A stretch of 20,238 nucleotides of DNA from Beroe ovata (Eukaryota; Ctenophora; Nuda; Beroida; Beroidae), in assembly GCA_946803715.1 (NCBI GenBank), contig CAMPET010000085.1, positions 206,037-226,274 of the forward strand, read 5' to 3'. Positions 1-15,299 of this stretch are shown in pieces. Under the pieces are notes generated by a model that saw only the letters and a program-made list of their open reading frames with translations, was not told where the DNA came from and searched no databases. The position numbers and the translations under genes were made by a program. Each line of letters starts with the position of its first letter. Position 1 is the first letter of the stretch.

Positions 1-45
1 GTCACACTATTAGGCTCGATGTATGAGTCTCATCCACCATTCTTG

Positions 46-117
46 GGTGTGTGTGTGGTGGTGTGTGGGGGTGTGTGTGTGTGTGTGTGAGTGTGTGTGT
101 GAGTGTATGTGGGTGGG
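46..117. repeat. GT-rich microsatellite
   Basis: This is an imperfect (GT)n tract with GTGTGA and GTGGG interruptions. It runs up to the left edge of the first foldback element. The reverse-strand reading frame across it (His/Thr/Pro runs) is only the microsatellite translated and is not a gene. Confidence 0.9.
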
Positions 118-654
118 TATGGCGGATCAGGAGGCTCACCTGGAATTTTATCTCTGAAAAATAGAATTTGACCCTTCTGCTCCGCACGTGGATCACAGGG
201 CTCATCTTAGGTGAGCCTTCTGATCCACGTGGCGCTTCTCTGGGGTCAAGTCAAAATTCGATGATCACTCAAATCCAATTTGACCCCAGGGAAGCGCAAC
301 GTGGATCAGAAGGGTCACCTAAGTGAACTCGGTGATCCACGGGTATGGATCAGGAGGGTCAAATTCTATTTTTCCGTGTGACCCTCCTGATCCACACTTG
401 GATCACAGGGTTCATCTTAGGTGACCCTTCTGATCCACGTTGCGCTTCCCTGGGGTCAAATTGGATTTGAGTGACCCTCCTGATCCACCTAAGGTGGATC
501 AGGAGGATCACCGAATTTTGACTTGACCCCAGAGAAGCGCCACGTGGATCAGAAGGCTCACCTTAGATGAACCCTGTGATCCACGTGCGGAGCAGAAGGG
601 TCAAATTATATTTTTCAGAGATAAAATTCCGGGTGAGCCTTCTGATCCGCCATA
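118..654. mobile_element. Foldback/MITE-like element, copy 1
   Basis: The left end begins TATGGCGGATC and the right end finishes GATCCGCCATA. Each end is followed inward by about 180 bp of imperfect inverted repeat, including the shared 'CTGGGGTCAAGTCAAAATTCG' type block and its reverse complement. The centre is a second hairpin built from GGATCAGGAGGGTCAA and its complement, with many scattered GTGGATC/GATCCAC motifs. TA at both borders fits a TA target-site duplication, as in Tc1/mariner-type MITEs. There is no coding capacity, so it would depend on a transposase supplied elsewhere. The superfamily assignment is inference; the inverted-repeat architecture is directly visible. Confidence 0.8.
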
Positions 655-837
655 GCTTTCACACTTCAATCGATTTTACACTTCAGCCGCTTTTAAAATT
701 AGTATTACACTTACAGATGACGAGTTGTCCTAAGTGAGTGTGGCAATCTTCAATCAGTTAGAAATAGACTTTAAAGAACTTACAGGGGAACTTGGAAGGG
801 GAACAAATTGAAAATTATAAAAACTTCAAATTCGAAT
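655..837. repeat. 183-bp flank repeated at 1531-1713
   Basis: This single-copy-looking DNA directly right of element copy 1 recurs, apparently identical, right of copy 2. It stops at the single N at 838. Identity ending exactly at an undetermined base suggests either a recent segmental duplication or an assembly join. Confidence 0.85.
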
Positions 838-972
838 NTTTTCCGACCAAAATGACTAAGTCTATTTGAAGCGACACTTCAATATATAGACTGTTTTAAA
901 CTTTTCGTTACTTTCCTGATTTAACCACGCATTTCAGGAACCTCTTGAAAACCGCTTTTAAGAACCGCTTTC

Positions 973-1530
973 TATGGCGGATCAGGAGGCTCACCTGGAA
1001 ATTTATCTCTGAAAAATAGAATTTGACCCTTCTGACTTGACCCCAGAGAAGCGCCACGTGGATCACAGGGCTCATCTTAGGTGAGCCTTCTGATCCACGT
1101 GGCGCTTCTCTGGGGTCAAGTCAAAATTCGATGATCACTCAAATCCAATTTGACCCCAGGGAAGCGCAACGTGGATCAGAAGGGTCACCTAAGTGATCAA
1201 CTCGGTAATCCACGTGTATGGATCAGGAGGGTCAAATTCTATTTTTCCGTGTGACCCTCCTGATCCACACGTGGATCACAGGGTTCATCTTAGGTGACCT
1301 TCTCATCCACGTTGCGCTTCCCTGGGGTCAAATTGGATTTGAGTGACCCTCCTGATCCACCTAAGGTGGATCAGGAGGATCACCGAATTTTGACTTGACC
1401 CCAGAGAGAGAAGCGCCACGTGGATCAGAAGGCTCACCTTAGATGAACCCTGTGATCCACGTGCGGAGCAGAAGGGTCAAATTATATTTTTCAGAGATAA
1501 AATTCCGGGTGAGCCTTCTGATCCGCCATA
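973..1530. mobile_element. Foldback/MITE-like element, copy 2
   Basis: Same family as 118-654, with the same TATGGCGG...CCGCCATA ends and internal hairpins. It differs by a short insertion in the left arm that adds another TTGACCCCAGAGAAGCGCC block, plus a few substitutions and small indels. The left flank (AACCGCTTTC) is unrelated to that of copy 1, but the right flank is the same for 183 bp. Copy 1 and copy 2 therefore share everything from the element's left border rightwards. Confidence 0.8.
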
Positions 1531-1713
1531 GCTTTCACACTTCAATCGATTTTACACTTCAGCCGCTTTTAAAATTAGTATTACACTTACAGATGACGAG
1601 TTGTCCTAAGTGAGTGTGGCAATCTTCAATCAGTTAGAAATAGACTTTAAAGAACTTACAGGGGAACTTGGAAGGGGAACAAATTGAAAATTATAAAAAC
1701 TTCAAATTCGAAT
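1531..1713. repeat. Second copy of the 183-bp flank
   Basis: Appears identical to 655-837, ending at the same TTCGAAT, after which unrelated sequence begins. Confidence 0.85.
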
Positions 1714-1747
1714 GCGGGAATGCAGAGGACTTATCAGTATAAATCTT

Positions 1748-1795
1748 GCTGATGCAGCGTGTAGATAAGCTGATGCAGCGTGTAGATAAGCTGAG
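1748..1795. repeat. 21-bp tandem duplication
   Basis: The 21-bp unit GCTGATGCAGCG...ATAA occurs twice back to back, with a third partial start (GCTGAG). It is short and recent, as the two full units are identical. Confidence 0.85.
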
Positions 1796-4700
1796 TTTGG
1801 GGATTTTTTGTGGGTGTTGTGTTACTCTGATTAGTGATTTACTCTTAGTGATAATATGCAATACAAAATCAGTGAAACAGCGTGGCTCAGCAGCTGGTCT
1901 TTATCACATGACTCTGTTCTGAGACTTGACACATACAGGAATTGAATCGGACGAGACGGAAAACTGAAGGCCATGAGGCCGACTGCCAAGGTGAGCAAAC
2001 ATCAAGCGATTGTCATAACGTCCAATTGACGTCCATAAGACGTCCCGGTCCATTAGACGTGCATTAGACATTTTCTTATTGATGGACACAATGGACACAA
2101 TCATGAATTACAAATCTTATGAGTAATGACCCTTTTGCCAATTGCAATACTTATGCTGGCAATGGCATGATTGAAGACTTAAAGTTAGACAATGGACATG
2201 AGTCATAACACGGTATTACTATATTAGGTATGACTTGGTATTAGGAATAGGTATGCTAGGTGGATTTCGATGAGGAGAGGATCAAGAAATGAAGTTGAAG
2301 TGCGCCACAGCGCGGCTTTGGAAACGAATCACCGGGCCTATTCCAGGAGATATGGGCCTATTCAGGAGATCGAGATATAGGAGATATAGGGGAGTGCACT
2401 TGCAGGTCGGGAGCTGAGTTCTCCACAGGTCAGGGTGGTCCACCCTGGGTGGACTCTCGGTCTGGTGAGGGAATTGAATGAGAATCCACCATGGTCCTCA
2501 ATATTCGAAGCAATAATGAAATCCAGTGTGACATTGATAAATCCTATTCAAGCGAAAGGCATCATGCAGTGCCATCTCGGTCACAGTGTTCGAACCTCTG
2601 AGAAGTTAAGCATAGCACACGACCGCGACATGCATTGTAGATCAAGATGCACTGGACTGTGATATCCAATTCTTTGTTAGCGCAGCAATTCTAAAATTGC
2701 GAGAAATTACCACGCATAATTTATTTGAGACCAAAAAAGAAATGATATGATAAACAGACATGACAATGACATGCTGTCGCGAATATGCGATCAGCTTGAA
2801 ATGAGATTCAACTCAGTGATTTAGTAATTACTTTAAGTACCCCATCGTTAAGTTTGCGATTCATTGATATATCTATCTTCGATCTATCAGCCGCAGCACT
2901 GAAGTCTATTACATGTGAGTGTGACAAAACGGGTAAACAACGGTAAAAAACACATCGTGTAGAGCATGAGATTCAGCAATTCTGTCTGTGTCAAGTGCCA
3001 TGCATCATCATTTTGAATATTATATCATCTACCGAATTATAGTGCATGCATCACGGCGATTATGACTGACGAATCTATTATCGAAACTTACTAATTAGTT
3101 ATAGTAGAGAACTTATATGGCAGAGAACAAAAAGTTCGCAAAATTGTTAAAGAATGTTCATTGCATTTGGGGGCTGAATTGTTGATAGAACGGCGGAATT
3201 CGGTGCATGTCACAGAAAAAATTGCAAACTTGTCCCGGGATCTCTTTCAAAACACTGGCAGCAAGCCTGTCTGCACTTTCCTGAAAATATAGAACACAAT
3301 AAAAACTACACCAGTTACTGTTGAAGATAAATTAGTTCAATAGACATATCAAAATGTTTTACTTCTCTCAATTGTTAAAAAAAACTCTAGCTTCGGAACT
3401 TATAATAAACTTGTCATATCTTGAACGGAAAACATTCAAAAAATTTCTAAAATATCTAAAATTTCTATCGAACTAAACTTAAAGATATGAAATTCAAACT
3501 GTAAAATAACCGGTTCCGTGATTTTGATATGAGATGTTAGATTAACATTGTTTACCATGGATATCTCATTTGTATCAGATAGCCGAGGAATATTGTCGCA
3601 CTGAATTCGAAGAGGTAGAGCTATAGCTATTCATGCATATGTCCAGACACCCAGACGTCGAATCCTAAAGTGGAGTATTCCCTTGCAGGTAGCCGAAGTA
3701 AGACGATTTTGGTTCCAATCACGGATTTACGTTCTCAATGACTGTAAATTTATCTAGGAAACATCAGCAAGGGCTCTCATCGGGCGGCGGTATGTTATGT
3801 TGCTGGTAAAAGTCGCTAAGTTGGCCGGGTAACTCCTCTAGAACTGCTGCCGCTAATTTAGTTGGTGAGACCTGCAAGAGAATATTTCACTGTATATGGG
3901 CTGTTTTCGCTTCCATTTACCACCCTCATGTGAAATAAGCTAACCTAGCCAACACAACTGTAAACTATTAGCATTCTGCGTTAATAATCGTCAAATCATT
4001 ATGGGTATTCTGTCAGTTTGAATTATGCCCCAGATGAATTAACTGCGCAAATGTCTCATGAATAGGTAGCATTGAGTGGAGCTAGCTTAAGCCCATTGTA
4101 AAAGCCAGATAGCTGCCCTGGTATTTCAGCCAGAACCTCAGAGGCTAGATTCGCAATTGGGACCTGAAAATATGGTCAGTTGTAGGCTTGCTCCTTATAA
4201 TGGTCGCCGGATTGGCCTATGCTTTGCTATTAGCAGGTGGAACAGCAGCACAAGAATGGTTTAACACATAGGGCACACAGCAACACGGTGTTATCGATAG
4301 GTCATAGGAGCACAAACATACATTTTCAACGGGGTTTAGCAATGTGGATTCTGGTATGTATAGAATTTTGTATTCTTTGTTTTGTAGTATTTTTTTGGAA
4401 TTTTAATTGAATTAATTTCGAAATTCACAGTACGCACAAACCAACTTTAGACGCGCAGTGTCGATTGGAATCCAGGAATGAACCTAAAAAACGTTTCGCG
4501 CGATACGTATATGTGATGACGTCACAGGTTAAATCATCAATTTACCCTAACAATGCGTTTCATACTATTTAGAGAAGCTCAGGACAGACAAAATTGAGCG
4601 TAGTTCTAGAAAATACTGGTTCGTTGCACATTTCCCTAATCGATGATATCATTGTTTACTTCCTGTGATGCCTATCTTTCCGTGTTGGAAAATCAATGCT

Positions 4701-4842
4701 AGACAAGGTTATTCCTCGACTTAATCATATAATGGAATCACGTCATGCAATAAAGTGTATTTCTGTAAAATAGTGTCAACCCTACTCAATCATCTCTTCT
4801 TATTGTCTGTTGTGTATTAAAGTGTTTTTTGTTTATGTGTCA
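1796..4842. other. About 3 kb without a recognised gene
   Basis: No reading frame here shows family similarity or a convincing exon chain on either strand. The longest open stretch (2435-2662, plus) has no recognisable domain. Scattered items: a 5S-rRNA-like fragment near 2588-2611, a perfect CRE-type octamer TGACGTCA at 4517-4524, and a plus-strand AATAAA at 4749-4754. No canonical AATAAA is seen on the minus strand just past the copine stop codon; AATACA and AATAAG variants lie within about 50 nt. This stretch may be the copine 3' UTR followed by intergenic DNA. Confidence 0.5.
4517..4524. promoter_or_regulatory. CRE-type octamer TGACGTCA
   Basis: This is a perfect palindromic match to the CREB/ATF consensus. 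It lies about 320 bp beyond the copine stop codon with no evident promoter next to it, so function is doubtful; a chance match is possible. Confidence 0.25.
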
Positions 4843-10580
<5,738 letters not shown>

Positions 10581-10642
10581 ACACTGATCTAGACAGGGAA
10601 GATTATTGTTTAAAATAAGTCCACATTCAATGAAGAAATGTT

Positions 10643-10690
10643 TATATTTTTCAGTGATGAAATTGTGTGTGACCCTCCAAATCCACCATA
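10643..10690. mobile_element. Fragment like the end of the 118-654 foldback family
   Basis: TTTTTCAGTGATGAAATT...TCCACCATAG matches the right end of the upstream elements (TTTTTCAGAGATAAAATT...TCCGCCATAG) at most positions. It lies about 60 bp upstream of the copine start codon. TATGGTGGA at 10561, inside exon 1, is the inverted match to TCCACCATA, but it encodes the Pro-rich leader and the match may be accidental. Confidence 0.55.
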
Positions 10691-10960
10691 GTTGTATTGA
10701 ATGTACTGAATCCATAGTAATACTTTGCTGCTCTATAAAGGTATAGCATAAACTTTGAAAGTATAGCTTTGACTAAACAATTACTTTATTCCTCATAAAT
10801 ATATGTAGAAGGCTAAACTGAATAAGCAAAAATGATCCAGAATAAATAGAATAAATTACTTAATAGAATAGAATAGAATGATTTTTGACAGTGCTGATCA
10901 ATTTCTTAAAACAAAAAAGATTTATGTATGATCACAAATGACGACCATCATAAGTAACAA

Positions 10961-11525
10961 TATACAGGGTGTGTCATAAAAAAGTGGACAAAAGTAAACG
11001 TCCATATCTCAGCTTCTGTTCGGAGTTTCTCGTTGAAATTTGGAGGTGTGGTAGATATTAGCAATAATTTTCCCCACCAAATTTTCAAGTCCTCAGCACA
11101 AAACCTTTCTGAGTTATCAGCAAAAAACTTACTTTTAAGTATTTCTTCATTTCCAATGCTGTCTATAACTCCGGTCGTGTTGGAGATCAACAAAGAAATT
11201 TTCAGCATAGAAAGACATCACTTGCACCTACTTGGTCAAAAAATTTGACGTATCTACCTCAAAAATTGACAGAGAAATTGGCAAAAACCAGAGAACTGCT
11301 TTTGTCAACTTCATTCATTGACATGCACCACAATCTGAGCGTCAAAAATGAATGCAGACTTCAACATAACAATCCTCAACAATTCCAGAAAAAATATTGA
11401 AAATTTCATCAAGTTATTTCAAAAATGAAAAACCGCATCGGAGATATGCAAGCTTTTGTAGAGCACACTGATGTTGATATAATGATATCTACTGTTGTCC
11501 ACTTTTTTGACATGCACCCTGTATA
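10961..11525. mobile_element. Non-autonomous DNA transposon with TIRs (565 bp)
   Basis: The left end TATACAGGGTGTGTCATAAA and the right end, read in reverse as TATACAGGGTGCATGTCAAA, are terminal inverted repeats. They continue through AAAAAGTGGACAA. The TATA borders are compatible with a TA or TATA target duplication. The interior has short open frames on both strands (for example 11033-11248) with no recognisable transposase domain. Confidence 0.75.
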
Positions 11526-11925
11526 TCACAAAGAAAATGTGAGTATATCCAGTTATAATGATCAGTGTGGCTCGGCCCGGCCTGTTCCCGCGCTGCGTGC
11601 CCCAAATACTCCGCGCGCGCTGCGCGTCTCTTATCATTTCAATTCCACGATTTTCAGTTCATTTCACTGAGTACACTGGAGTAGAACAGGGTCGGGCGCG
11701 CAATGTTTGTCTGGCGACGCGACGCGTTTACCCTACCGTCGCCNCTAAATTAGAGCTTTCAGATGATGTATAGTTTTGTATAGGTCACTTTTACAGGAAA
11801 AATCGCAAAATTCGCGATTTTGAGCGGTCAGTTTTCGTAGGGCATTTTTCACAATTTTCGAAAAGTGTGCTGTACTCTACGATCAATCAAATCAACAGTA
11901 TAAGATTCGATGCATTCTATTTTAT
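11526..11925. other. GC-rich patch and short palindrome, no gene
   Basis: About 11565-11735 is rich in CGCG and GCGC, unlike its AT-rich surroundings, with an N at 11744. A palindrome AAAATCGC-AAAATTC-GCGATTTT lies near 11798-11821. No supported coding region. Confidence 0.5.
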
Positions 11926-12240
11926 TGCATCATAAAGCCGAAAGATTCTACTTGACAACGGTTTTTCCACCAAACTCAGGCTCATTACGCTTGAGAAGTT
12001 ATGATCGATCAAAAATTGGCAATTTTCAACGACAATTATTTCAACTTTCCGGACTTGGAGCAAGCATTTGGAACATACTGGGATAAAGCTCAATCTTTCC
12101 TCTAAAACATGGTATAAGCCGATCAGCTGCTCCAAGTCCGGAAGTTTGAGAAAATCCTCGTTGAAATAAGACGGTCGTAACTTCATAGGTCGCTTCATAC
12201 GTAAACTGAGAAAATGCGCACTTTCCCTCCGTATCATGTT
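11926..12240. mobile_element. Foldback/MITE-like inverted repeat
   Basis: TTATTTCAAC at 12036-12045 pairs with GTTGAAATAA at 12160-12169. Further in, CCGGACTTGGAGCA pairs with TGCTCCAAGTCCGG (about 12128-12141). A weaker outer match (GAAGTTATGATCG with GGTCGTAACTTCAT) suggests longer arms. The 106-codon minus-strand frame across it is a by-product of the inverted repeat. Confidence 0.6.
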
Positions 12241-12561
12241 ACACTAGTGTCTACAAGACAATATTATGAAAAGTGAAGAAGGTTGGACTATGAATCAATA
12301 CTGATTTGAATTACATTTCCACTGAACTCTTGAATTTCAATCGGAAAGAAAAGATGAATGAGATTGAAAGCGAAAATTTGCCCAAAAGTTCGATATCTAA
12401 CACAAAACTGATTAACTGTTAAGTCACTCAGAATGTCAGATACAGTTGAAAAGTGTGTGCTGGTACTCGATAGTGGCAGTGTCCGAGTGGTAACAGAATG
12501 TCCTCAAAGTCTATCGAATAGAAATGGTGAGGTTCGTTATGTCTTCATTCAACAGAATGAT

Positions 12562-12810
12562 ACGACTTGGATCTCGTTGTCATAACCTTGATCTCGTTGT
12601 CACGACCTGGATCTCGTTGTCACAACTTAGATCTTGTTGTCACGACCTGGATCTCGTTGTCACAATTTGGATCTCGTTGTCACAATTTGGATCTCGTTGT
12701 CACAACTTGGATCTCGTTGTCACAACTTAGATCTCGTTGTTGGTTGTCACGACCTGGATCTCGTTGTCACAACTTGAATCTTGTTGTCACGACTGGTTCT
12801 CGTTATCACT
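12562..12810. repeat. 20-bp minisatellite, about 12 copies
   Basis: The consensus unit is GATCTCGTTGTCACAACTTG, repeated at exactly 20-bp intervals for nine units. A short insertion (TTGGTTG near 12741) breaks the register, then three more units follow. Because 20 is not a multiple of three, overlapping plus-strand frames cycle through LVVTTWISLSQ-type peptides; these are not genes. Confidence 0.93.
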
Positions 12811-12901
12811 TTTTGTTAACAGTTCACTTGTCATCTTCTACAGCGACCCCTGAAGTTATCGACCATGATATTATATCATTATTATGAATTGAGACGTATC
12901 C

Positions 12902-12957
12902 CCCAGTCCACTATCAAGTGCTTACTAGTGCCCACTAGCACTTGATAGTGGACTGGG
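12902..12957. repeat. Long perfect hairpin
   Basis: The arms CCCAGTCCACTATCAAGTGC and its exact complement are 20 bp. An inner CTAGTG/CACTAG stem is separated only by a few unpaired bases, giving a nearly continuous hairpin of about 26 bp with a 2-nt loop. Confidence 0.9.
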
Positions 12958-15299
12958 ACTAAGCCACTGTGAGTTGGCACCAGCTGATGCCTAGTAAGCA
13001 GAAGCTTAGTCGACAAATGTTGATAAAGTTGAGCTCGGTGATAACTTGAGAGTTTGTGATGTACCTTATATTTATAGAACTAGAAGGAGCTAGGCGGTTT
13101 TGATGTTTGATGGCCCTTCACCTACATGATGATAAACTCAACGAAGTTACGAAGTTATTTAGAACTAGAAGCTTATACGTGCAAAAATTTTATACTTACT
13201 TTTCTTGAATCATCGCGATTATCTCCTAGACTGTTAACTGGCAGAGTCTGAACCAAAATTTCGGATTTACAGCCTGGTGTAGCGGTATAATCCATATATC
13301 ACATCGTAATCAGTCTCTTTACTTGAACTCGAAGTATCTTAAATTGTTCAAGAGGCACATGGCAGCAGCGATCCAGTCATTCATTATCACATGAGTGAGG
13401 AATAATCCTTATGCATCACTCATGACCATGAGTAGGGTTGCATGACCATTGCTATTACCATTGAGATATCGCCTTTATATGCTCAAAACATGCTGCAATA
13501 CAGGTCTACTTCCATCTGAAAGAGTGAACGGATGAATATCGTTATTGATTCAGTCAAATCTCCTCCCTTAAAATGGCGATAAAGCGCCATTTTAGCCAAT
13601 TTTGTCAATGTGATCATATTTACCCTACTTATACTTATAGAAGAACCAGTACTCTAGCGATTTAATTGAATCAATGCGCAAGAAAGGGTCGCGAGCTGCG
13701 CGTTCTGTGAATCGAAAATCAAGAATATGACTCGATAACGATCTGATTTCTTGGATCTCAGATATAGGTGGCACAATAAAAAATACCTGCAGGTGATCGC
13801 TCATCTCCACAGCCTTCGCATGTTCAGACACAGTCCCGCGAACCTCATGAGTTATTCATGCTAAAATGAGAGAACCATCAATGTATAGTTATACGGCATA
13901 ATTTTAAACATATGAAGCTTCGTCTTATACCACTGATCATGATAGTTGCAGCCGAATAAGTAAAAGTTACGATATAATGGTAAATTTTCGCGCTGAGTGA
14001 ACTTATGCAGAGTTAAAAATAAATACTTTGTTGGTTGGACAGTGGTATATGATCAATGATCATCTGATATAGCATTAGCAACACAAACTGTACTACGTGG
14101 GCGAGTCGCACATCACCATAGCAGCATCATAGCGATGTAAAACAACACGTCATATCCGCCAATCAAAGGCCGAGGGAGTGAACCTTTTCAACCAATCAGA
14201 AGGCAGAGTTTCAATTTGTCTGAAAATATATTCCTCTCTTTGTAGAGGTCGAAGAGACAGCTATCCGCTCCCTAAATAAACAAAATTTTATTACATTGCG
14301 GGAGCAGTAGTGAGAATGTGCTATGTGAGAGTGCTCATGTGTGCTACGTCACTACTGCCATTGGGAGTGGGACGCAAGGTGTAATTTCAATTTTCAGCCA
14401 ATCATAGGTCACCAATCATAGGTCACAGCCAATCAGCTTGCGTTTCATTTTGTCTTGAAATAGACATTCTTTTGTTTGTTGAGGTCGAGGAGACAATTAT
14501 CCGCCCCAAAACAATTATATCCTGGTTAAATTCCGGGAAAAGGAGGAGGTCTGAACCAGCTCGTGCCTGACTTTGTGTTGATCCAATGGGCGATTTCACG
14601 TGAGATATCTGGGAAATGGAGCATAGATCGGCATTGATCAAAAGATAAACCCGAGAAAGTTACATGTTTTAATGATATCTGCATTTTACACTCATAGGGA
14701 TTAAACTTTTAGAACGATGTCGTGCAGAGAAAGGACAATTTGGAACCGCGTACGCCTGACATTTGCATTCCATAAACTCAAGCCGAGCTGGAATATACGG
14801 GGAACGTAAACTCTGCAATTTTTTTCCTAATGTTTCTCGGTCAGGATTTTGACGCAAGTATGAATTAGGCATTATAAAAAGAATCGGGAATAGACGAAAT
14901 TGTTTAATTGTATAAAATCACGCTATCACTATGATGTAATTGTATGACTATGAGTAAGACGCAAGTGTTTCAAAATTGGGCATTGAATGATTATGGTACT
15001 GATAGTGAAGACAAACTACTGATAACTACTACTAGTTAGCCAGTAACAGTATTACGTATGCTTTATGGATATCTCTCGGTGTTTTGGCAGGGATTGTGAA
15101 CAGCATGAGCAATATGTGGAACTGGAAGGAAGGGGCTGGTTTTGAAATATGGAATTGAATGCACATGGATCCAGGATCAGGATGTTCTCTAACCACCACT
15201 CTTATGCAAATGTAACTATAACTATAAGACCGATACATTATGTGGTTGTGGCTGGCAAGTGGTCATGGCCGCTGGGGCAGGGTGATAACTTATTCTTAA
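12958..15299. other. About 2.3 kb without a recognised gene
   Basis: Short frames at 13625-13831, 14423-14641, 14669-14872 and 15032-15238 (minus) have no family similarity or convincing splice partners. Visible structures are a 10-bp-stem hairpin (TAAAATGGCG...CGCCATTTTA, 13569-13594) and the CCAAT-bearing duplication at 14159-14515. Confidence 0.5.
14159..14515. repeat. Diverged duplication carrying five CCAATCA boxes
   Basis: 14192-14277 and 14429-14510 are related. Both start CCAATCAG, then TTTC.. TTTTGTCT/ATTTGTCT, GAAATA, TAGAGGTCGAAGAGACA or TTGAGGTCGAGGAGACA, and ATCCGC. CCAATCA occurs at 14159, 14192, 14398, 14412 and 14429, all in the same orientation. CCAAT boxes are NF-Y sites in animal promoters, but no downstream gene is identified here. 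Confidence 0.6.

Noticed and set aside
2580-2605. tRNA gene suggested by GTTCGAACC
   Set aside because: The flanking 5-bp T-stem has a mismatch and no acceptor, D or anticodon arms can be placed.
2435-2662. 75-codon plus-strand frame as a gene
   Set aside because: No domain, unremarkable start context and no convincing neighbouring exon.
4749-4754. Plus-strand AATAAA as the polyadenylation signal of a gene converging on the copine
   Set aside because: No plus-strand coding sequence could be identified upstream; a lone hexamer in AT-rich DNA is weak evidence.
11033-11248. 71-codon frame as a transposase fragment
   Set aside because: No catalytic motif or recognisable domain; it lies inside a short non-autonomous element with opposing frames.
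12524-12887. Two overlapping plus-strand frames with LVVTTWISLSQ repeats
   Set aside because: They are different frames of the same 20-bp tandem repeat.
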